From positions 170,322 through 234,321 of the forward strand of contig JBDPYZ010000002.1 of the NCBI GenBank assembly GCA_047291315.1: DNA of 64,000 bases. The letters run 5' to 3'. The stretch comes from Arsenophonus fragariae. Lineage in GTDB: Bacteria > Pseudomonadota > Gammaproteobacteria > Enterobacterales > Enterobacteriaceae. The notes below the pieces were generated by a model. That model ran no database searches. It saw only the letters and a list, made by a program, of their open reading frames with translations, and was not told the DNA's origin. Shown piece by piece: positions 9,217 through 19,540 of the stretch. Position numbers and translations under genes: made by a program. Positions within the stretch are counted from its first letter, which is position 1. Each line of letters begins with the position of its first letter.

Positions 9217-9371
9217 ACGAAAATTAATTAGAAAAGTTATATTTTTACCACTTAAAATAAATAATCAGGGTGATAGCCATATTTTTTCCAGCTTTATGCT
9301 TTAATTTCCACCCTAATTACCCTATTCTATCGTCGTTTTACGATTTTTATTTCGCCCTTTAGGATAAGTAA

Positions 9372-10070
9372 ATGATGATGAAAATAAAGCGCACGAAGAA
9401 TATTAATCAAGAGGCTTTTCGTAAAAGCTGGCGCACCTACCGCTTAGCTCCTGTTGCCTTAGCTATTAGTACCGTATTTATGTTGTCCGCTTGTGAACAA
9501 AGCGACGAAACTGTCTCTTTATATACTAACGCGGAAGATTGTGCCCAGAAAAATCCAGCTAAAAGTGAACAATGTTCGTTCGCTTATAAAAACGCATTGC
9601 AGGAAGCGGCTAAAACTGCGCCTAAATATACGACCCGTGAAGATTGTATCGCTGAATTTGGTGAAGAAAAATGTACTCAGTCTTCCACCCAAACGGAAAC
9701 TCAAGCTGGTTTAACGTCAAAAAATCAAGCTAGTGGACAAAGTGGTAGTTTCTGGATGCCATTAATGACAGGTTATATGATGGGACATCTAATGGGCGCT
9801 GGTGCAGCTGTCTCAGCGCAACCTCTCTTTAGCTCAAACAATCCTGCTAGTGCCACCAATGGAAAATTTGTTGATGCTAGCGGCAAAAACTATGGGCCAG
9901 CTGTGGCGGGAGGTAGAACAATAACCGTACCTCCATCGGCCCTTGCTCCCAAACCGGCAACGACGACCACTATCACTCGTGGTGGTTTTGGTGAATCAGC
10001 CGCTAAACAACAAGCTCACTCGAAGCGCCAAAGTTCTACTTCCTCTTCTAAGCGTTCTTTAGGAGGTTAA
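9372..10070 (+). CDS. ygiB: YgiB family (DUF1190) probable lipoprotein
   Basis: The 232-aa product matches E. coli YgiB, whose function is unknown. A basic N-terminus (KIKRTKNINQEAFRKSWRTYR) precedes a hydrophobic stretch and a LSAC lipobox near residue 40, so a lipidated envelope protein is likely. Two cysteine-containing repeats follow (NAEDCAQKNPAKSEQC and TREDCIAEFGEEKC), then a Gly/Met-rich middle (FWMPLMTGYMMGHLMGAG) and a Ser/Lys-rich tail. Its stop overlaps the ygiC start as TAATG, implying translational coupling. Several ATGs are stacked at 9372-9380 and the exact start is uncertain by two codons. Confidence 0.9.
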   Translation: MMMKIKRTKNINQEAFRKSWRTYRLAPVALAISTVFMLSACEQSDETVSLYTNAEDCAQKNPAKSEQCSFAYKNALQEAAKTAPKYTTREDCIAEFGEEKCTQSSTQTETQAGLTSKNQASGQSGSFWMPLMTGYMMGHLMGAGAAVSAQPLFSSNNPASATNGKFVDASGKNYGPAVAGGRTITVPPSALAPKPATTTTITRGGFGESAAKQQAHSKRQSSTSSSKRSLGG

Positions 10071-11236
10071 TGGCGATGATAAAGATGCCCATCACTGAAC
10101 GCCCTGATTGGAAAGAAAAGGCAACTGAATTTGGTTTTAATTTTCACACCTTATACGGTAAACCTTATTGGTGTGAAGATAGCTATTATCAATTTACTAT
10201 GCAGCAAATTGAAGATCTTGAAGCAACCACCGCTGAATTACATCAAATGTGCCTACAAGCGGTGGAAAAAGTTGTTAATAACGAGAAATTATTAATAAAA
10301 TTTCAGATCCCTAAACATTGTTGGGAATTTGTTAATCACTCATGGAAAATCAATCAACCTTCACTCTATTCCCGATTAGATTTAGCTTATGACGGTAAAA
10401 AACCTGCAAAATTATTAGAAAATAATGCAGATACACCAACATCTTTATATGAAACATCATTTTTTCAGTGGATCTGGTTAGAAGAACAGATCAATGCTGG
10501 CAACTTACCGGAAAATGCTGATCAATTTAATAGCATACAAGAACAACTGATTGAACGCTTTGCGCATTTACGTGAATCATTTGGCTTTAATTGGTTACAT
10601 TTTAGCTGCTGCCAAGATAGTAACGAAGATCGCGCCAACATTCAATACCTCCAAGACTGTGCTCAGGAAGCCTATATTCCAACAGAATTTCTCTATATTG
10701 ATCAAATTGGTTTAGGTGAAAAAGGACAATTTACCGATCCTAATAATCAAGCTATTAGCAATCTGTTTAAATTATATCCTTGGGAGTTTATGTTTAGAGA
10801 AGTTTTTTCTACTAAGCTAGCCGCCGCCGCAGTAAGGTGGTTAGAGCCTGCCTGGAAAAGTATTATTTCTAACAAGGCATTATTACCTACGCTGTGGAAA
10901 ATGTTTCCTAATCATCCTAATCTTTTACCTGCCTATTTTGCAGAAGCTAATCCACCAAAACTTAATCGCTATGTGATCAAACCTATTTTTTCACGAGAAG
11001 GGGCAAATATTAGTATCATCGATAATGGACGTGAAATTGCCTCAGTAGACGGCCCATATGGCGAAGAAGGTATGATTATTCAACAATTTTATCCGCTACC
11101 ACAATTTGAAAATAACTATACATTAATAGGTAGTTGGCTAGTAAATGATCAACCTGCAGGAATTGGTATTCGAGAAGACAATCAAGTCATTACCCAAGAT
11201 CTATCCCGTTTTTATCCACATATTATTCTAAACTAA
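10070..11236 (+). CDS. ygiC: YgiC, glutathionylspermidine-synthase-like ATP-grasp ligase
   Basis: The 388-aa product is nearly collinear with E. coli YgiC (386 aa), an ATP-grasp protein related to the synthetase domain of glutathionylspermidine synthase; its substrate is not established. Conserved blocks include ERPDWKEKATEFGFNFHTLYG, PSLYSRLDLAYDG, LLENNADTPTSLYE, YPWEFMFREVFSTKL, EPAWKSIISNKALLP, the KPIFSREGANISII strand and QPAGIGIREDNQVITQDLSRF at the C-terminus. It is coupled to ygiB by a one-base overlap and ends just before a strong hairpin. It is intact. Confidence 0.94.
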   Translation: MAMIKMPITERPDWKEKATEFGFNFHTLYGKPYWCEDSYYQFTMQQIEDLEATTAELHQMCLQAVEKVVNNEKLLIKFQIPKHCWEFVNHSWKINQPSLYSRLDLAYDGKKPAKLLENNADTPTSLYETSFFQWIWLEEQINAGNLPENADQFNSIQEQLIERFAHLRESFGFNWLHFSCCQDSNEDRANIQYLQDCAQEAYIPTEFLYIDQIGLGEKGQFTDPNNQAISNLFKLYPWEFMFREVFSTKLAAAAVRWLEPAWKSIISNKALLPTLWKMFPNHPNLLPAYFAEANPPKLNRYVIKPIFSREGANISIIDNGREIASVDGPYGEEGMIIQQFYPLPQFENNYTLIGSWLVNDQPAGIGIREDNQVITQDLSRFYPHIILN

Positions 11237-11254
11237 CTCTTACAACAATAAGTT

Positions 11255-11284
11255 CAAGATAATGATAAGCTAATCATTATCTTG
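11255..11284 (+). terminator. Hairpin after ygiC, probable terminator
   Basis: A perfect 12-bp inverted repeat (CAAGATAATGAT / ATCATTATCTTG) with a 6-nt loop starts 19 bp after the ygiC stop and is followed by CTGTTTTC. The U tract is weak, so termination is likely but not certain. The remaining ~290 bp to the ribB stop is AT-rich with no gene that I can see. Confidence 0.6.
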
Positions 11285-11571
11285 CTGTTTTCAGTATAAT
11301 AACTAGATGGATTAAAAAATAACCAATGAAATTGCCCTGTCGACAAATTAATTACAAACTATTTTTGTATCATCACCTTTGCCCTAGATCGGCGAATCCA
11401 ATTTACTCGTCTATCCTTTAATTAATCGATCGCTATATATTTCCTTTCTATCGCGATACATTTGAAATGTGATTGTTATTCGATAGATACTTTCTAGTAT
11501 AACAATACGAGTTTAAGCATAAAACCTAGTTAGGATTAAATTCAATCATAGAAAATGACTTATTCAGTCTG

Positions 11572-12225
11572 CTAACCTGCTTTTTTGGTAAATTGCTGAC
11601 GATAGGTTACCAGATTGTCAATAGTTATTACCGGCATATCATATCGCTTGGCAAAGATAAGAACTTCTGGCATACGGGCCATTGTACCATCATCATTTGT
11701 CAACTCACATAAAACGCCTGCCGGCTTAAAACCGGCTAAAGTCACCAAATCAATGGTAGCTTCGGTATGACCACGACGCTGCAATACCCCCCCTTCTTGG
11801 GCTCTCAACGGAAAAACATGTCCTGGCCGATTAAGATCGGACGGTTTTGCATCATCGGCAATTGCTTTACGGATAGTCATTAAACGATCACTAGCCGAGA
11901 CACCGGTTGTAACACCTTCAGAAGCCTCTATAGTAATAGTAAATGCGGTTTGGAATTGACTAGAATTTTCTTCAACCATCATCGGTAATTCTAGCTGCTT
12001 ACGGCGTTCTTCCGTTATACAAAGACAAACAATTCCACTGCCATGTCGGATAGTTAATGCCATCTGTTCAACTGTCATAGTTTCAGCGGCAAAAATAAGA
12101 TCACCCTCGTTTTCACGGCCTTCGTCGTCAAGTACCATAACACCTTTACCTTTACGTAATGCCTCAATAGCACGCTCTATACGTTCAATAGGATTGCCAT
12201 ACGCGGAAAGTGACGTCTGATTCAT
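11572..12225 (-). CDS. ribB: 3,4-dihydroxy-2-butanone-4-phosphate synthase RibB
   Basis: RibB converts ribulose 5-phosphate to the four-carbon precursor of riboflavin. The 217-aa product has the family motifs: MVLDDEGRENEGDLIFAAE (acidic metal/substrate loop), HGSGIVCLCI, GVTTGVSASDR, RPGHVFPLRAQEGGVLQRRGHTEA and the C-terminal MPVITIDNLV. It is a stand-alone RibB without a fused GTP cyclohydrolase domain, as in E. coli. An FMN riboswitch lies in its leader, so expression should fall when FMN is plentiful. It is intact. Confidence 0.97.
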   Translation of the reverse strand: MNQTSLSAYGNPIERIERAIEALRKGKGVMVLDDEGRENEGDLIFAAETMTVEQMALTIRHGSGIVCLCITEERRKQLELPMMVEENSSQFQTAFTITIEASEGVTTGVSASDRLMTIRKAIADDAKPSDLNRPGHVFPLRAQEGGVLQRRGHTEATIDLVTLAGFKPAGVLCELTNDDGTMARMPEVLIFAKRYDMPVITIDNLVTYRQQFTKKAG

Positions 12226-12344
12226 GGTAAAACCTCATTAATAAATACTAAATTACCAGAACCAGGGCAAGCTTGGGAGCAAAAATCAAACCAGTATCTT
12301 AAAAATCTGCGCGCAATTGGCAGGCCTCAAAACTACAGATATCG

Positions 12345-12509
12345 TTATTCTCTCCCATCCGGACTATAACCGCCGGTTCCAGAATCTCACTGGATCTGCT
12401 GACTTCCATCGCAAATTGCTATTATAATGGAACGCTCGCGGACTTAGTTATTCAATTCGCAGAATAAATATCACCGCCGGTGCGGGAATTTCACTCCGCC
12501 CTGAGATAA
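12345..12509 (-). promoter_or_regulatory. FMN riboswitch (RFN element) in the ribB leader
   Basis: Read on the minus strand, the leader has the conserved RFN blocks in order: CAGGGCGGAGTGAAATTCCC, then CACCGGCGGTGATA, a variable arm with GTCCGCGAGCG, then GATCCAGTGAGATTCTGGAA, CCGGCGGTTATAGTCCGG and ATGGGAGAGAA. This is the six-helix FMN aptamer. It ends ~120 nt before the ribB ATG. That spacer holds the expression platform, including a small CTGC/GCAG hairpin followed by ATTTTT near 12301-12323 that could act as a terminator. In E. coli the same gene is controlled this way. Confidence 0.95.
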
Positions 12510-12751
12510 ACAGCTAAACTATATCGTGAATATAATTCTGTAGCAATCAACCACAGCAAAATATATTAGTAAGATAGTATTATCATTTATATAGCCAGCC
12601 AACTTAGTATTAAGTGGTTATTTCCGCTAATCTCACCCATTTTGATCACTAAATTAATTAAAAAATAATTTTGTCAAAGTAAGCTGATTATTTTAAGATC
12701 TGCTATTAAATAACCTATAGATTATAATTTGTGGCCTGAAAGGATATTGTA

Positions 12752-12994
12752 ATGCTTGACGCGAAAAAAATTGAACAAGTTGTTCGCCAGATCAAAAACA
12801 CCTTACCTCAAGGAATACGTGGCTTAGGTGAAGATCTTGATAAAAAGTTACGAGCAACATTACAGTCCCAATTAGGAAAAATCGATTTAGTTTCACGCGA
12901 AGAGTTTGATATTCAAACGCAAGTTTTACTACGAACCCGTGAAAAAATGATCGAACTGGAAAAACGCATCAAACAATTAGAAAAAAACAATTAG
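12752..12994 (+). CDS. ubiK: Ubiquinone biosynthesis accessory factor UbiK
   Basis: UbiK (formerly YqiC) assists aerobic ubiquinone synthesis through the cytosolic Ubi complex. The 80-aa product shows the family's two parts: an amphipathic N-terminal helix (KKIEQVVRQIKNTLPQG) and a C-terminal coiled coil (SREEFDIQTQVLLRTREKMIELEKRIKQLE). It is a little shorter than the E. coli protein (96 aa). An AAGGAT ribosome site lies 7 nt upstream. It sits between ribB (divergent) and hldE (convergent), as in E. coli. Confidence 0.93.
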   Translation: MLDAKKIEQVVRQIKNTLPQGIRGLGEDLDKKLRATLQSQLGKIDLVSREEFDIQTQVLLRTREKMIELEKRIKQLEKNN

Positions 12995-13068
12995 CTAGCG
13001 AAAACAAAAATGAATAAAAAAATGCTACGATACTACTATCGTGACATTGCTATTTTTATAACAAAATA

Positions 13069-14496
13069 TTAATCATTTTTCATAATGGTATTAATAAGAT
13101 TTGTCGTAGATAGCCCTTGTTCAAAATTAAGCACTTTAACTTCACCGCCTGCCACCCAAACCTCTTGGCTACCGGCAATATCTTCCCGCTTATAATCGCC
13201 ACCTTTAACTAATACATCAGGTAAGATTTCACTGATCAGGCGTTGAGGCGTACCCTCTTCAAAAGGGACCACCCAATCTACCGAACCTAACGCCCCTAAC
13301 ACGGTCATACGTTGAGCTAATGGATTAATAGGACGATCATCACCTTTTAACCGTTTAGTTGAAGCATCACTATTCACAGCAACAATCAACCGATCGCCTA
13401 ACTTGCGCGCATTGGCTAAATAGATAACATGCCCGGCATGGAGAATATCAAAGCAACCATTGGTCATCACGATCTTCTCGCCACGGCTACGAGCAGCAGT
13501 AACCGCATACTTTAGTTGCCGTTCATTCATCACACCAAAACCATCATCAGCCCGTCCATGAATAGCATTCTCTAGTTCAATTGGTGACACCGTTGAAGTA
13601 CCCAATTTTCCAACCACTACACCAGCGGCAACATTGGCTAATACACAAGCTTGATAAAAATCGAGTCGAGCCGCTAGCGCAGTAGCTAAAACACCAATAA
13701 CCGTATCACCAGCTCCCGTAACATCATAAACTTCCTGCGCTTGAGTCGGTAAATGTAAGGGCGGGTTTTCACGTTGCAGTAATGTCATCCCTCGTTCAGA
13801 ACGAGTGATTAATAATCGTTTAAGATCAAGGGAGTGCATCAACTTCATCCCTCTCTGCTCAATTTCGGTCTTGCTAGCACATTTACCAACAATCGCTTCG
13901 AATTCAGACATATTAGGGGTCAATAAAGTCGCTCCGCGATAAAGTTCAAAATCATTGCCTTTAGGATCAATAAGCACTGGTACTTGAGCTGCATTTGCTA
14001 ATGCAATGATCTGCGGAATTTGCGCTAACGCACCTTTACCATAATCAGAAAGTACTAATGCCCCAACTTGTGGCAATGCTTGCTGAATACGCCCTAATAA
14101 CGGCTTTATATCAATATTATCGAAACCTTCTTCAAAATCAAGTCGAATAAGTTGTTGATTATGCGATAGAATTCTCAACTTAGTAATAGTAGGATGAGTT
14201 GATAACGTGACAAAATCACAACATACATTGGCTTGATTGAGTTTCTCGGTTAATACTTCAGCAGCATCATCAATGCCAGTCAGTCCTACCAGACGAACAT
14301 TAGCACCTAAAGCAGCAACATTCATGGCAACGTTAGCAGCACCACCAGGACGTTCTTCTTTCATTTCCACTTTAACGACCGGAACTGGGGCTTCTGGCGA
14401 AATTCGGTTAGTTAATCCATACCAATAACGATCTAACATAACATCGCCGATCACCAAAATACTAGTCTGTTTAAAATCAGGGAAAGTGATTTTCAT
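13069..14496 (-). CDS. hldE: Bifunctional heptose-7-phosphate kinase / heptose-1-phosphate adenylyltransferase HldE
   Basis: HldE supplies ADP-heptose for the lipopolysaccharide inner core. The 475-aa protein has an N-terminal ribokinase-type kinase domain (VIGDVMLDRYWYG, RISPEAPVPVV, RPGGAANVAMN, DPKG, and DVTGAGDTVIGVLA with the catalytic Asp) and a C-terminal cytidylyltransferase-like domain (MTNGCFDILHAGHV nucleotide-binding HxGH, KGDDRPINPLAQR, LVKGGDY). ATG 14496 is chosen over an in-frame upstream ATG because GGAG precedes it and it matches the E. coli N-terminus. It is intact, implying that the cell still makes a heptose-containing core. Confidence 0.96.
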   Translation of the reverse strand: MKITFPDFKQTSILVIGDVMLDRYWYGLTNRISPEAPVPVVKVEMKEERPGGAANVAMNVAALGANVRLVGLTGIDDAAEVLTEKLNQANVCCDFVTLSTHPTITKLRILSHNQQLIRLDFEEGFDNIDIKPLLGRIQQALPQVGALVLSDYGKGALAQIPQIIALANAAQVPVLIDPKGNDFELYRGATLLTPNMSEFEAIVGKCASKTEIEQRGMKLMHSLDLKRLLITRSERGMTLLQRENPPLHLPTQAQEVYDVTGAGDTVIGVLATALAARLDFYQACVLANVAAGVVVGKLGTSTVSPIELENAIHGRADDGFGVMNERQLKYAVTAARSRGEKIVMTNGCFDILHAGHVIYLANARKLGDRLIVAVNSDASTKRLKGDDRPINPLAQRMTVLGALGSVDWVVPFEEGTPQRLISEILPDVLVKGGDYKREDIAGSQEVWVAGGEVKVLNFEQGLSTTNLINTIMKND

Positions 14497-14606
14497 CCAT
14501 ACTCCAATTACAAATAAATTACCGAAATCAAAATTGCTATTAATAGTAACATAGCCCAGCCCTATCAATCATACTAAAAAGTATGGCGAGTCAATTCTAT
14601 TTCAAC

Positions 14607-17454
14607 TCAACTAGCATAAAACCATTTTTGCCAACCGAGCAGAATTTTTTTACGTTGCTGTTCAAATTGAGAGAGTAGCACTTTACTGGGCAACGCCTGT
14701 AATGACAAATGATGCAATGTGTCTCGCATTTCAGGATAAATCTGAATTAGCTGATCAGCTTCCTCTGTAAACATTAAAGCATATTCAGCTAACATGGTAA
14801 AAATACGCATATTATCTGACCAATGCAATAATGCTACGTTGTCTGCGCAATAACGTAATACCAGATATTGAGCAATAAATTCAATGTCAGTGATGCCACC
14901 AGGAGCGGTTTTTAAATCAAAATATGCCTGCTGTTGGTTTGTTTGATGCTGATACATTTTTTGTCGCATTTCAACAACCTGCTGACGTAATATCGTTTCT
15001 TCTCTTGGTATGATCAGCGCTTCTCGTCGAATTCGGTTAAACTCTTGTTCTAATGGCAATTCAGCAAAAACCGTTCGCACGCGGATCAAAGCTTGATTTT
15101 CCCAAGTCCAGGCTTGCGTTTTCTGATAATCCTCTAATGATTGGAATGTGCTCACCAACATGCTAGATTCACCTGATGGGCGTAAACGAGCATCTACCTG
15201 ATAAAGAATGCCCGAAGAAGTACACGAGTACTAAAAAGATGAATAATTTGCTGAACGAGTCGTAAATAAAACTGCCGACCTTCGATTGCATGTTACCCGT
15301 CAGTAACAACAGCTAATGGACAATAAAATCTAAATCTAAATCTAAATCTAAATCTAAATCTAAATCTAAATCTAAATCTAAATCAGAACTATAACCCAAT
15401 TCAAATCCACCCAATTTATCATAGCCAACAATAGCAAAACCAGTTACACCAACTTGTTGTTGAGATAAATGAGCAGATTTACCATACGCCTAGTTAACTT
15501 ATTCCACGCCCGTTGTACCACAACATCAATAATGGCTTCGGTCAAATAGATCAAATGATCACTAACTTTCATAACAGGAAGAGCACTAGAAATATCTTCT
15601 GCGGCAACGCCCAAAAGCTGTGCTTGTCTGAATTGCCGCAATGCTTCAAGCGGCGGTTCAATCATCTTCATCAATCGCAATAAATATTGCCGCAATTCAT
15701 CTCGATAAGCTATAACGGGTAAAGTCTGGTATAGTGAAAAAGGAGCGATTAATTCATCCAGTAACAATGGATGACGAGCTAATTGCTCAGCAATCATGGG
15801 TTATGCAGCACAAAGATGGATAACATGCGTTAATACCTGTTCAGACTCTAAGATTAATTCTAAAGTAAGTTATCCTACTAACTATAATGACAAGCAAAGG
15901 AATAGTCCGTTGAAAAATGCTATTAATATCATCTCTATGATAGATTTTAGCTATCAATTTAGGCATTAATTGCTCAAGTACATCACGACCACGGGGACCA
16001 GTCGCTCGCTTAGCTAAATCTTGGCGAAATAGCCATGATTGTTTAATAATATTGTGTTTTTTTCGTCTTTAAACTCAGATAATAGTGTTACCAGTTCACT
16101 TTCACTACCAATTTGTTGCCAAAAATGGATAAAAATATTAACGGTGTATTATCGTCTTTTTCATCATCTTCACCAATAATTTGCATGAATATAGCGTGAA
16201 TACTTTCTAGCGGAGTGTTGCTGATAAAATCCAGAGCAATCATCAAATCCCATTGCCCATGCCAATCGCATTCGATGCAAAGTTTGCTCAGGTAAAGTTT
16301 GGCTTTGTTGATCATTGATAGATTGCAATATATTTTCGGTTAATTGCGTTACCTGCTCCGTTGTCAGCAATGAAAGTCATCAATAGCAATTAATGTTTGT
16401 AACAAAGCCTGTGATCGCAATCTAGGTCCACTACCACCTAGAATCAACTGAAAAACCTGACCAATAAACTCTATTTCACGGATCCCACCTGCACCCAATG
16501 TAATATTATTCTGCCAACCCTGGCGGCGTACTTCACTCTCTATCACGTTTTTCATATTACGCAACGATTGAATAACACTAAAATCGATATAGCGCCGAAA
16601 GATAAAGGGGCGCAACATATTTTTTTAAGATATCACCATAAACTGGATTATCATTACATTACCTATAATGTGCATTTTATCATCGCATAACCTTCCCAGT
16701 CTCGTACCTGTTCCTAGTAATAATCTTCCAAAGCAGCAAAACTAAAGACTAATGGCCCAGAATTACCAAATGGGCGAAGATGCATATCAACCCGATAGAC
16801 AAAACCATCTATAGTTTTTTGCGTTAATAGGCTAATCAATTTTTTGCCTAATCGGGTAAAAAAACTGGCCATTTTCCATCTGACGACGTCCCCCTTGTGT
16901 AACCCCACTTTCAGGAAACACAAAAATAAGATCGACATCTGATGAAAAATTTAACTCTCCTCCTCCCAACTTACACATAGCAAGGATCAATAATGGTTGT
17001 GGCCATCCTTGGTCATCACAAGGTGTTCCTCAATCCTTATAATAGGCATAACCAATTTTTTGCTGCATTTATTAATGTTTCTGCCAACACACTCAAATGC
17101 TGCAATATTTGCGGTGTACTATCATCATGCAATATTTGTAGCCATGCTATTCTAATTAGCATTTGATGACAAAATTATCTTAGGATCCACTGCAACTCTT
17201 CATCATCAGTAATATTGGCTAGATGTTTGGTTAACCATCGATGATTAATGTTGCCACTCCCCTATTTGTGGTGGCTGTTCACGTATAGCCGCCCACCACT
17301 CAGGATGGTTTTTGATCTGTTGGTAGGAAAAATCACTTAAGGCAAAAAATATTCTTTCTTGTGACAACAAAGGTAATATTTTAGGCACGTGACGCTGAAA
17401 ATCATCCTCTACCCATTGCGCCTACTTAACCAATATGGATGGCAGCAATTTCAT
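14607..17454 (-). pseudogene. glnE: Glutamine-synthetase adenylyltransferase GlnE, heavily degraded
   Basis: The minus strand carries a complete but broken copy of glnE (946 aa in E. coli), the two-domain enzyme that adenylylates and deadenylylates glutamine synthetase. Recognisable pieces in order include the start KLLPSI, DGFVYRVDMHLRPFGNSGPLVFSFAALEDYY, MLRPFIFRRYIDFSVIQSLRNMKNVIE, LGAGGIREIEFIGQVFQLI, ARHPLLLDELIAPFSLYQ, FAIVGYDKLGGFELGYSSDLD and AWTWENQALIRVR, with WQKWFYAS at the end. They are spread over several frames with many stops. The second catalytic motif is swollen by a hexanucleotide repeat. Loss would leave glutamine synthetase without covalent control. Confidence 0.95.
15326..15384. 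repeat. Hexanucleotide microsatellite (TAAATC)n inside glnE
   Basis: Nine perfect TAAATC units plus a partial first unit run from 15326 to 15384. Read in the glnE direction the repeat is GATTTA, encoding alternating Asp-Leu. It begins exactly at the SDLDL catalytic signature of the C-terminal nucleotidyltransferase domain, so it looks like slippage of an Asp-Leu-Asp-Leu coding repeat that was already there. The expansion is in whole codons; the frame then meets a stop five codons later. Confidence 0.95.
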
Positions 17455-17491
17455 AAAATACCTTTCATTAGGATATTGTTAAAGCCGTAAC

Positions 17492-18425
17492 TCACTGCCT
17501 AAAAACGAGTTTGCAACGCAACCAATCCGCACTATAACAGAGTACTTCCGGTTGAATATCTACAGTAGTTAATAATGCCGTTATGTCCTTTAATGGCAGT
17601 GTTTGAATAAAATGGGGTACGGAATGAGCATAATGGACTAAAAATTCCTGTATCAAGACCAACAAATGACTCAAATTTTGCTTTGCTTAAAGTTGATTTT
17701 CTAACCAACACTCCTCACAGTCCTGCCAATAGACTAATAATTGATTTAATCCCCGTTCAATCGGTATCGTATGCCAATTACAGTGTGGCAAAAAGTGTTC
17801 AGTATCAACATGGTCTCTATTTTGAACCAGAGAATAGTCTCGTTCAGCCTTACTTTTATTTGCCAAACGTAATCCTTCAATGCTAACAAATTCTTTTGCT
17901 AACGCTAAAAGCTCGATTAATGTGCCTTTTTTCAGTTCCAGCTCAATTTCCATAATAGGTTTTTTTCTAGCACCAGCATAAATACTACCTTGATCCAATA
18001 CAATTTCAATTTCACTACCTTTAATAAGCTACAATCCATTTTTCACGATAAAAATCGGTATAAAACAAACTTGTTAACTGTGACTGTAAACGATCAACAT
18101 CAGTATTTTTAGGCCATATTTCGGCCGGAAATGCAAAAAGATTCAGCTCAGATTTATGAATTTCCACATTGTATTCAGGTCTTTGATGTAAACCACCAAT
18201 AACCTTACCGGCGGTTTTTATCGTCATTTCGTAACGACCATCGCAACCGCGGATCCTTAACCCCATATTCCAGAGACGCAATTGATGATCCACTGTTTCA
18301 AAATAGAGATTTGACAGCTTATGTAAGGAGAAATGAGTATAGGGAAAGGATATTATTTTTTCACGGATCTGCTTAATAACTTCCGGACGAACAGACAATT
18401 TTAATTCAATTTCTAGATGACTCAT
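17492..18425 (-). pseudogene. ygiF: YgiF inorganic triphosphatase (CYTH-CHAD), broken
   Basis: The N-terminal CYTH domain is readable from ATG 18425: HLEIELKLSV (with the ExExK signature), LRLWNMGLRIRGCDGRYEMTIKTAGKVIGGLHQRPEYNV, ending FYTDFYREKWIVA. A frameshift near 18020 moves the sequence to EIEIVLDQGSIYAGARKKPIMEIELELKKG, which completes the tunnel. The following CHAD region has a stop at 17687 and ends by 17492, giving about 310 codons against 433 in E. coli. YgiF hydrolyses inorganic tripolyphosphate. It precedes glnE in the same orientation, as in E. coli. Confidence 0.92.
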
Positions 18426-18906
18426 ATTTAGTCCAAATTTTCTGATATCTTATTTCCCTAAAGATAAAGTTTTCTATTTTTATTTATACTGTCTGGGCCC
18501 ATACTTAAAGTAGATTATCATTTTTTTCTATTGGCTCAGTTGCTGATTAAAAACGGACAGTTTCATGACTAACGATAGAAATGGTTTATAAATTTAACCT
18601 AAATAAGCCAGAAAACGGCCGCTAAAGCGAGTTCATTTCCCTTACCATCAGCAACATATTTTTCTAAAAAAAATAATTCTAATATTGATTTTGGCTATAT
18701 CAAAAATTAAATACCAGAAAAATAATTTATATAGAATTTTATTCTATAAGTTTTGCCTGAAAATAATAAAAAATGGAATATTATTAATAATGGCAAATCA
18801 ATTAAGAGAGTCATCATTTTACTTTTTTAGATTTGCATCAATACATTTAACGCATTAGTATCAGCTAATAGCACTTTTTTTCACAGTTTGAATATAGTTG
18901 AATACA
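18426..18906. other. AT-rich intergenic region, no gene seen
   Basis: This ~480-bp gap between ygiF and ygiM contains no convincing reading frame, RNA gene or strong hairpin. It must hold the divergent promoters for ygiM (plus) and ygiF-glnE (minus), but I cannot place boxes with confidence in such AT-rich sequence. Confidence 0.4.
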
Positions 18907-19530
18907 ATGAAAAAATTTCCTTTATTTATCTTAGCATTGATAGGATTTAACCTGTCAATGCCGACTAAAACGGAAGAAACGCTTTATGTTTCTGATGAAC
19001 GCCCCATCTTTATCAACCGAGGGCCTGGAACCGATTATCGCATTATTGGTAGCCTAAAAAGTGGTGATCAAGTTCAATTATTAAGTACGGATCATGAAAC
19101 CGACTACGCCCAAATTCTTGATTATAAAGGACGAGTCGCCTGGTTACCCAAAAATCAACTCAGCAAAAAAATCAGTGTAAAAGCACGTATTCCGTTACTT
19201 GAAAAGGAAAATCAAGAATTACGTGAAAAATTAACTAACATTGATAGTAACTGGAATAATCAAACCACCGAAATGCAAAGCAAAGTTGTAGCCAATGATC
19301 AAATTATTGCTAATCTAACAGCAAAAAACGAAAAACTGAAAAATGAGTTAATCCGCTCAGGAAAAAAATTAGAGATTGCTCAAATTAATCTTGATAATAA
19401 TCGCCGTGAACTCATTTTACAGTGGTTCATGTATGGTGGCGGTGTGGCTGGCGCAGGTTTAATTTTTGGCTTGTTATTACCTCATATTATCCCACGACGT
19501 AAAAAACGTAATGATCGCTGGATGAATTAA
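18907..19530 (+). CDS. ygiM: YgiM family SH3-domain envelope protein
   Basis: The 207-aa product has the YgiM architecture: a signal peptide (KKFPLFILALIGFNLSMP), a bacterial SH3 domain (TLYVSDERPIFINRGPGTDYRIIGSLKSGDQVQLL...GRVAWLPKNQL), a coiled coil of about 80 residues, and one C-terminal transmembrane helix (WFMYGGGVAGAGLIFGLLLPHII) with a basic tail. The E. coli protein (HtrG) is poorly characterised. ATG 18907 is preferred over the TTG three codons upstream. It lies 10 bp before cca, the conserved gene pair. Confidence 0.9.
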   Translation: MKKFPLFILALIGFNLSMPTKTEETLYVSDERPIFINRGPGTDYRIIGSLKSGDQVQLLSTDHETDYAQILDYKGRVAWLPKNQLSKKISVKARIPLLEKENQELREKLTNIDSNWNNQTTEMQSKVVANDQIIANLTAKNEKLKNELIRSGKKLEIAQINLDNNRRELILQWFMYGGGVAGAGLIFGLLLPHIIPRRKKRNDRWMN

Positions 19531-19540
19531 AGAAAATACC

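Noticed and set aside
15326..15384. Possible CRISPR array or iterons from regular short repeats
   Set aside because: The units are contiguous 6-mers without spacers and sit in a glnE coding frame; this is a microsatellite. No CRISPR-like repeat-spacer pattern was seen anywhere in the window.
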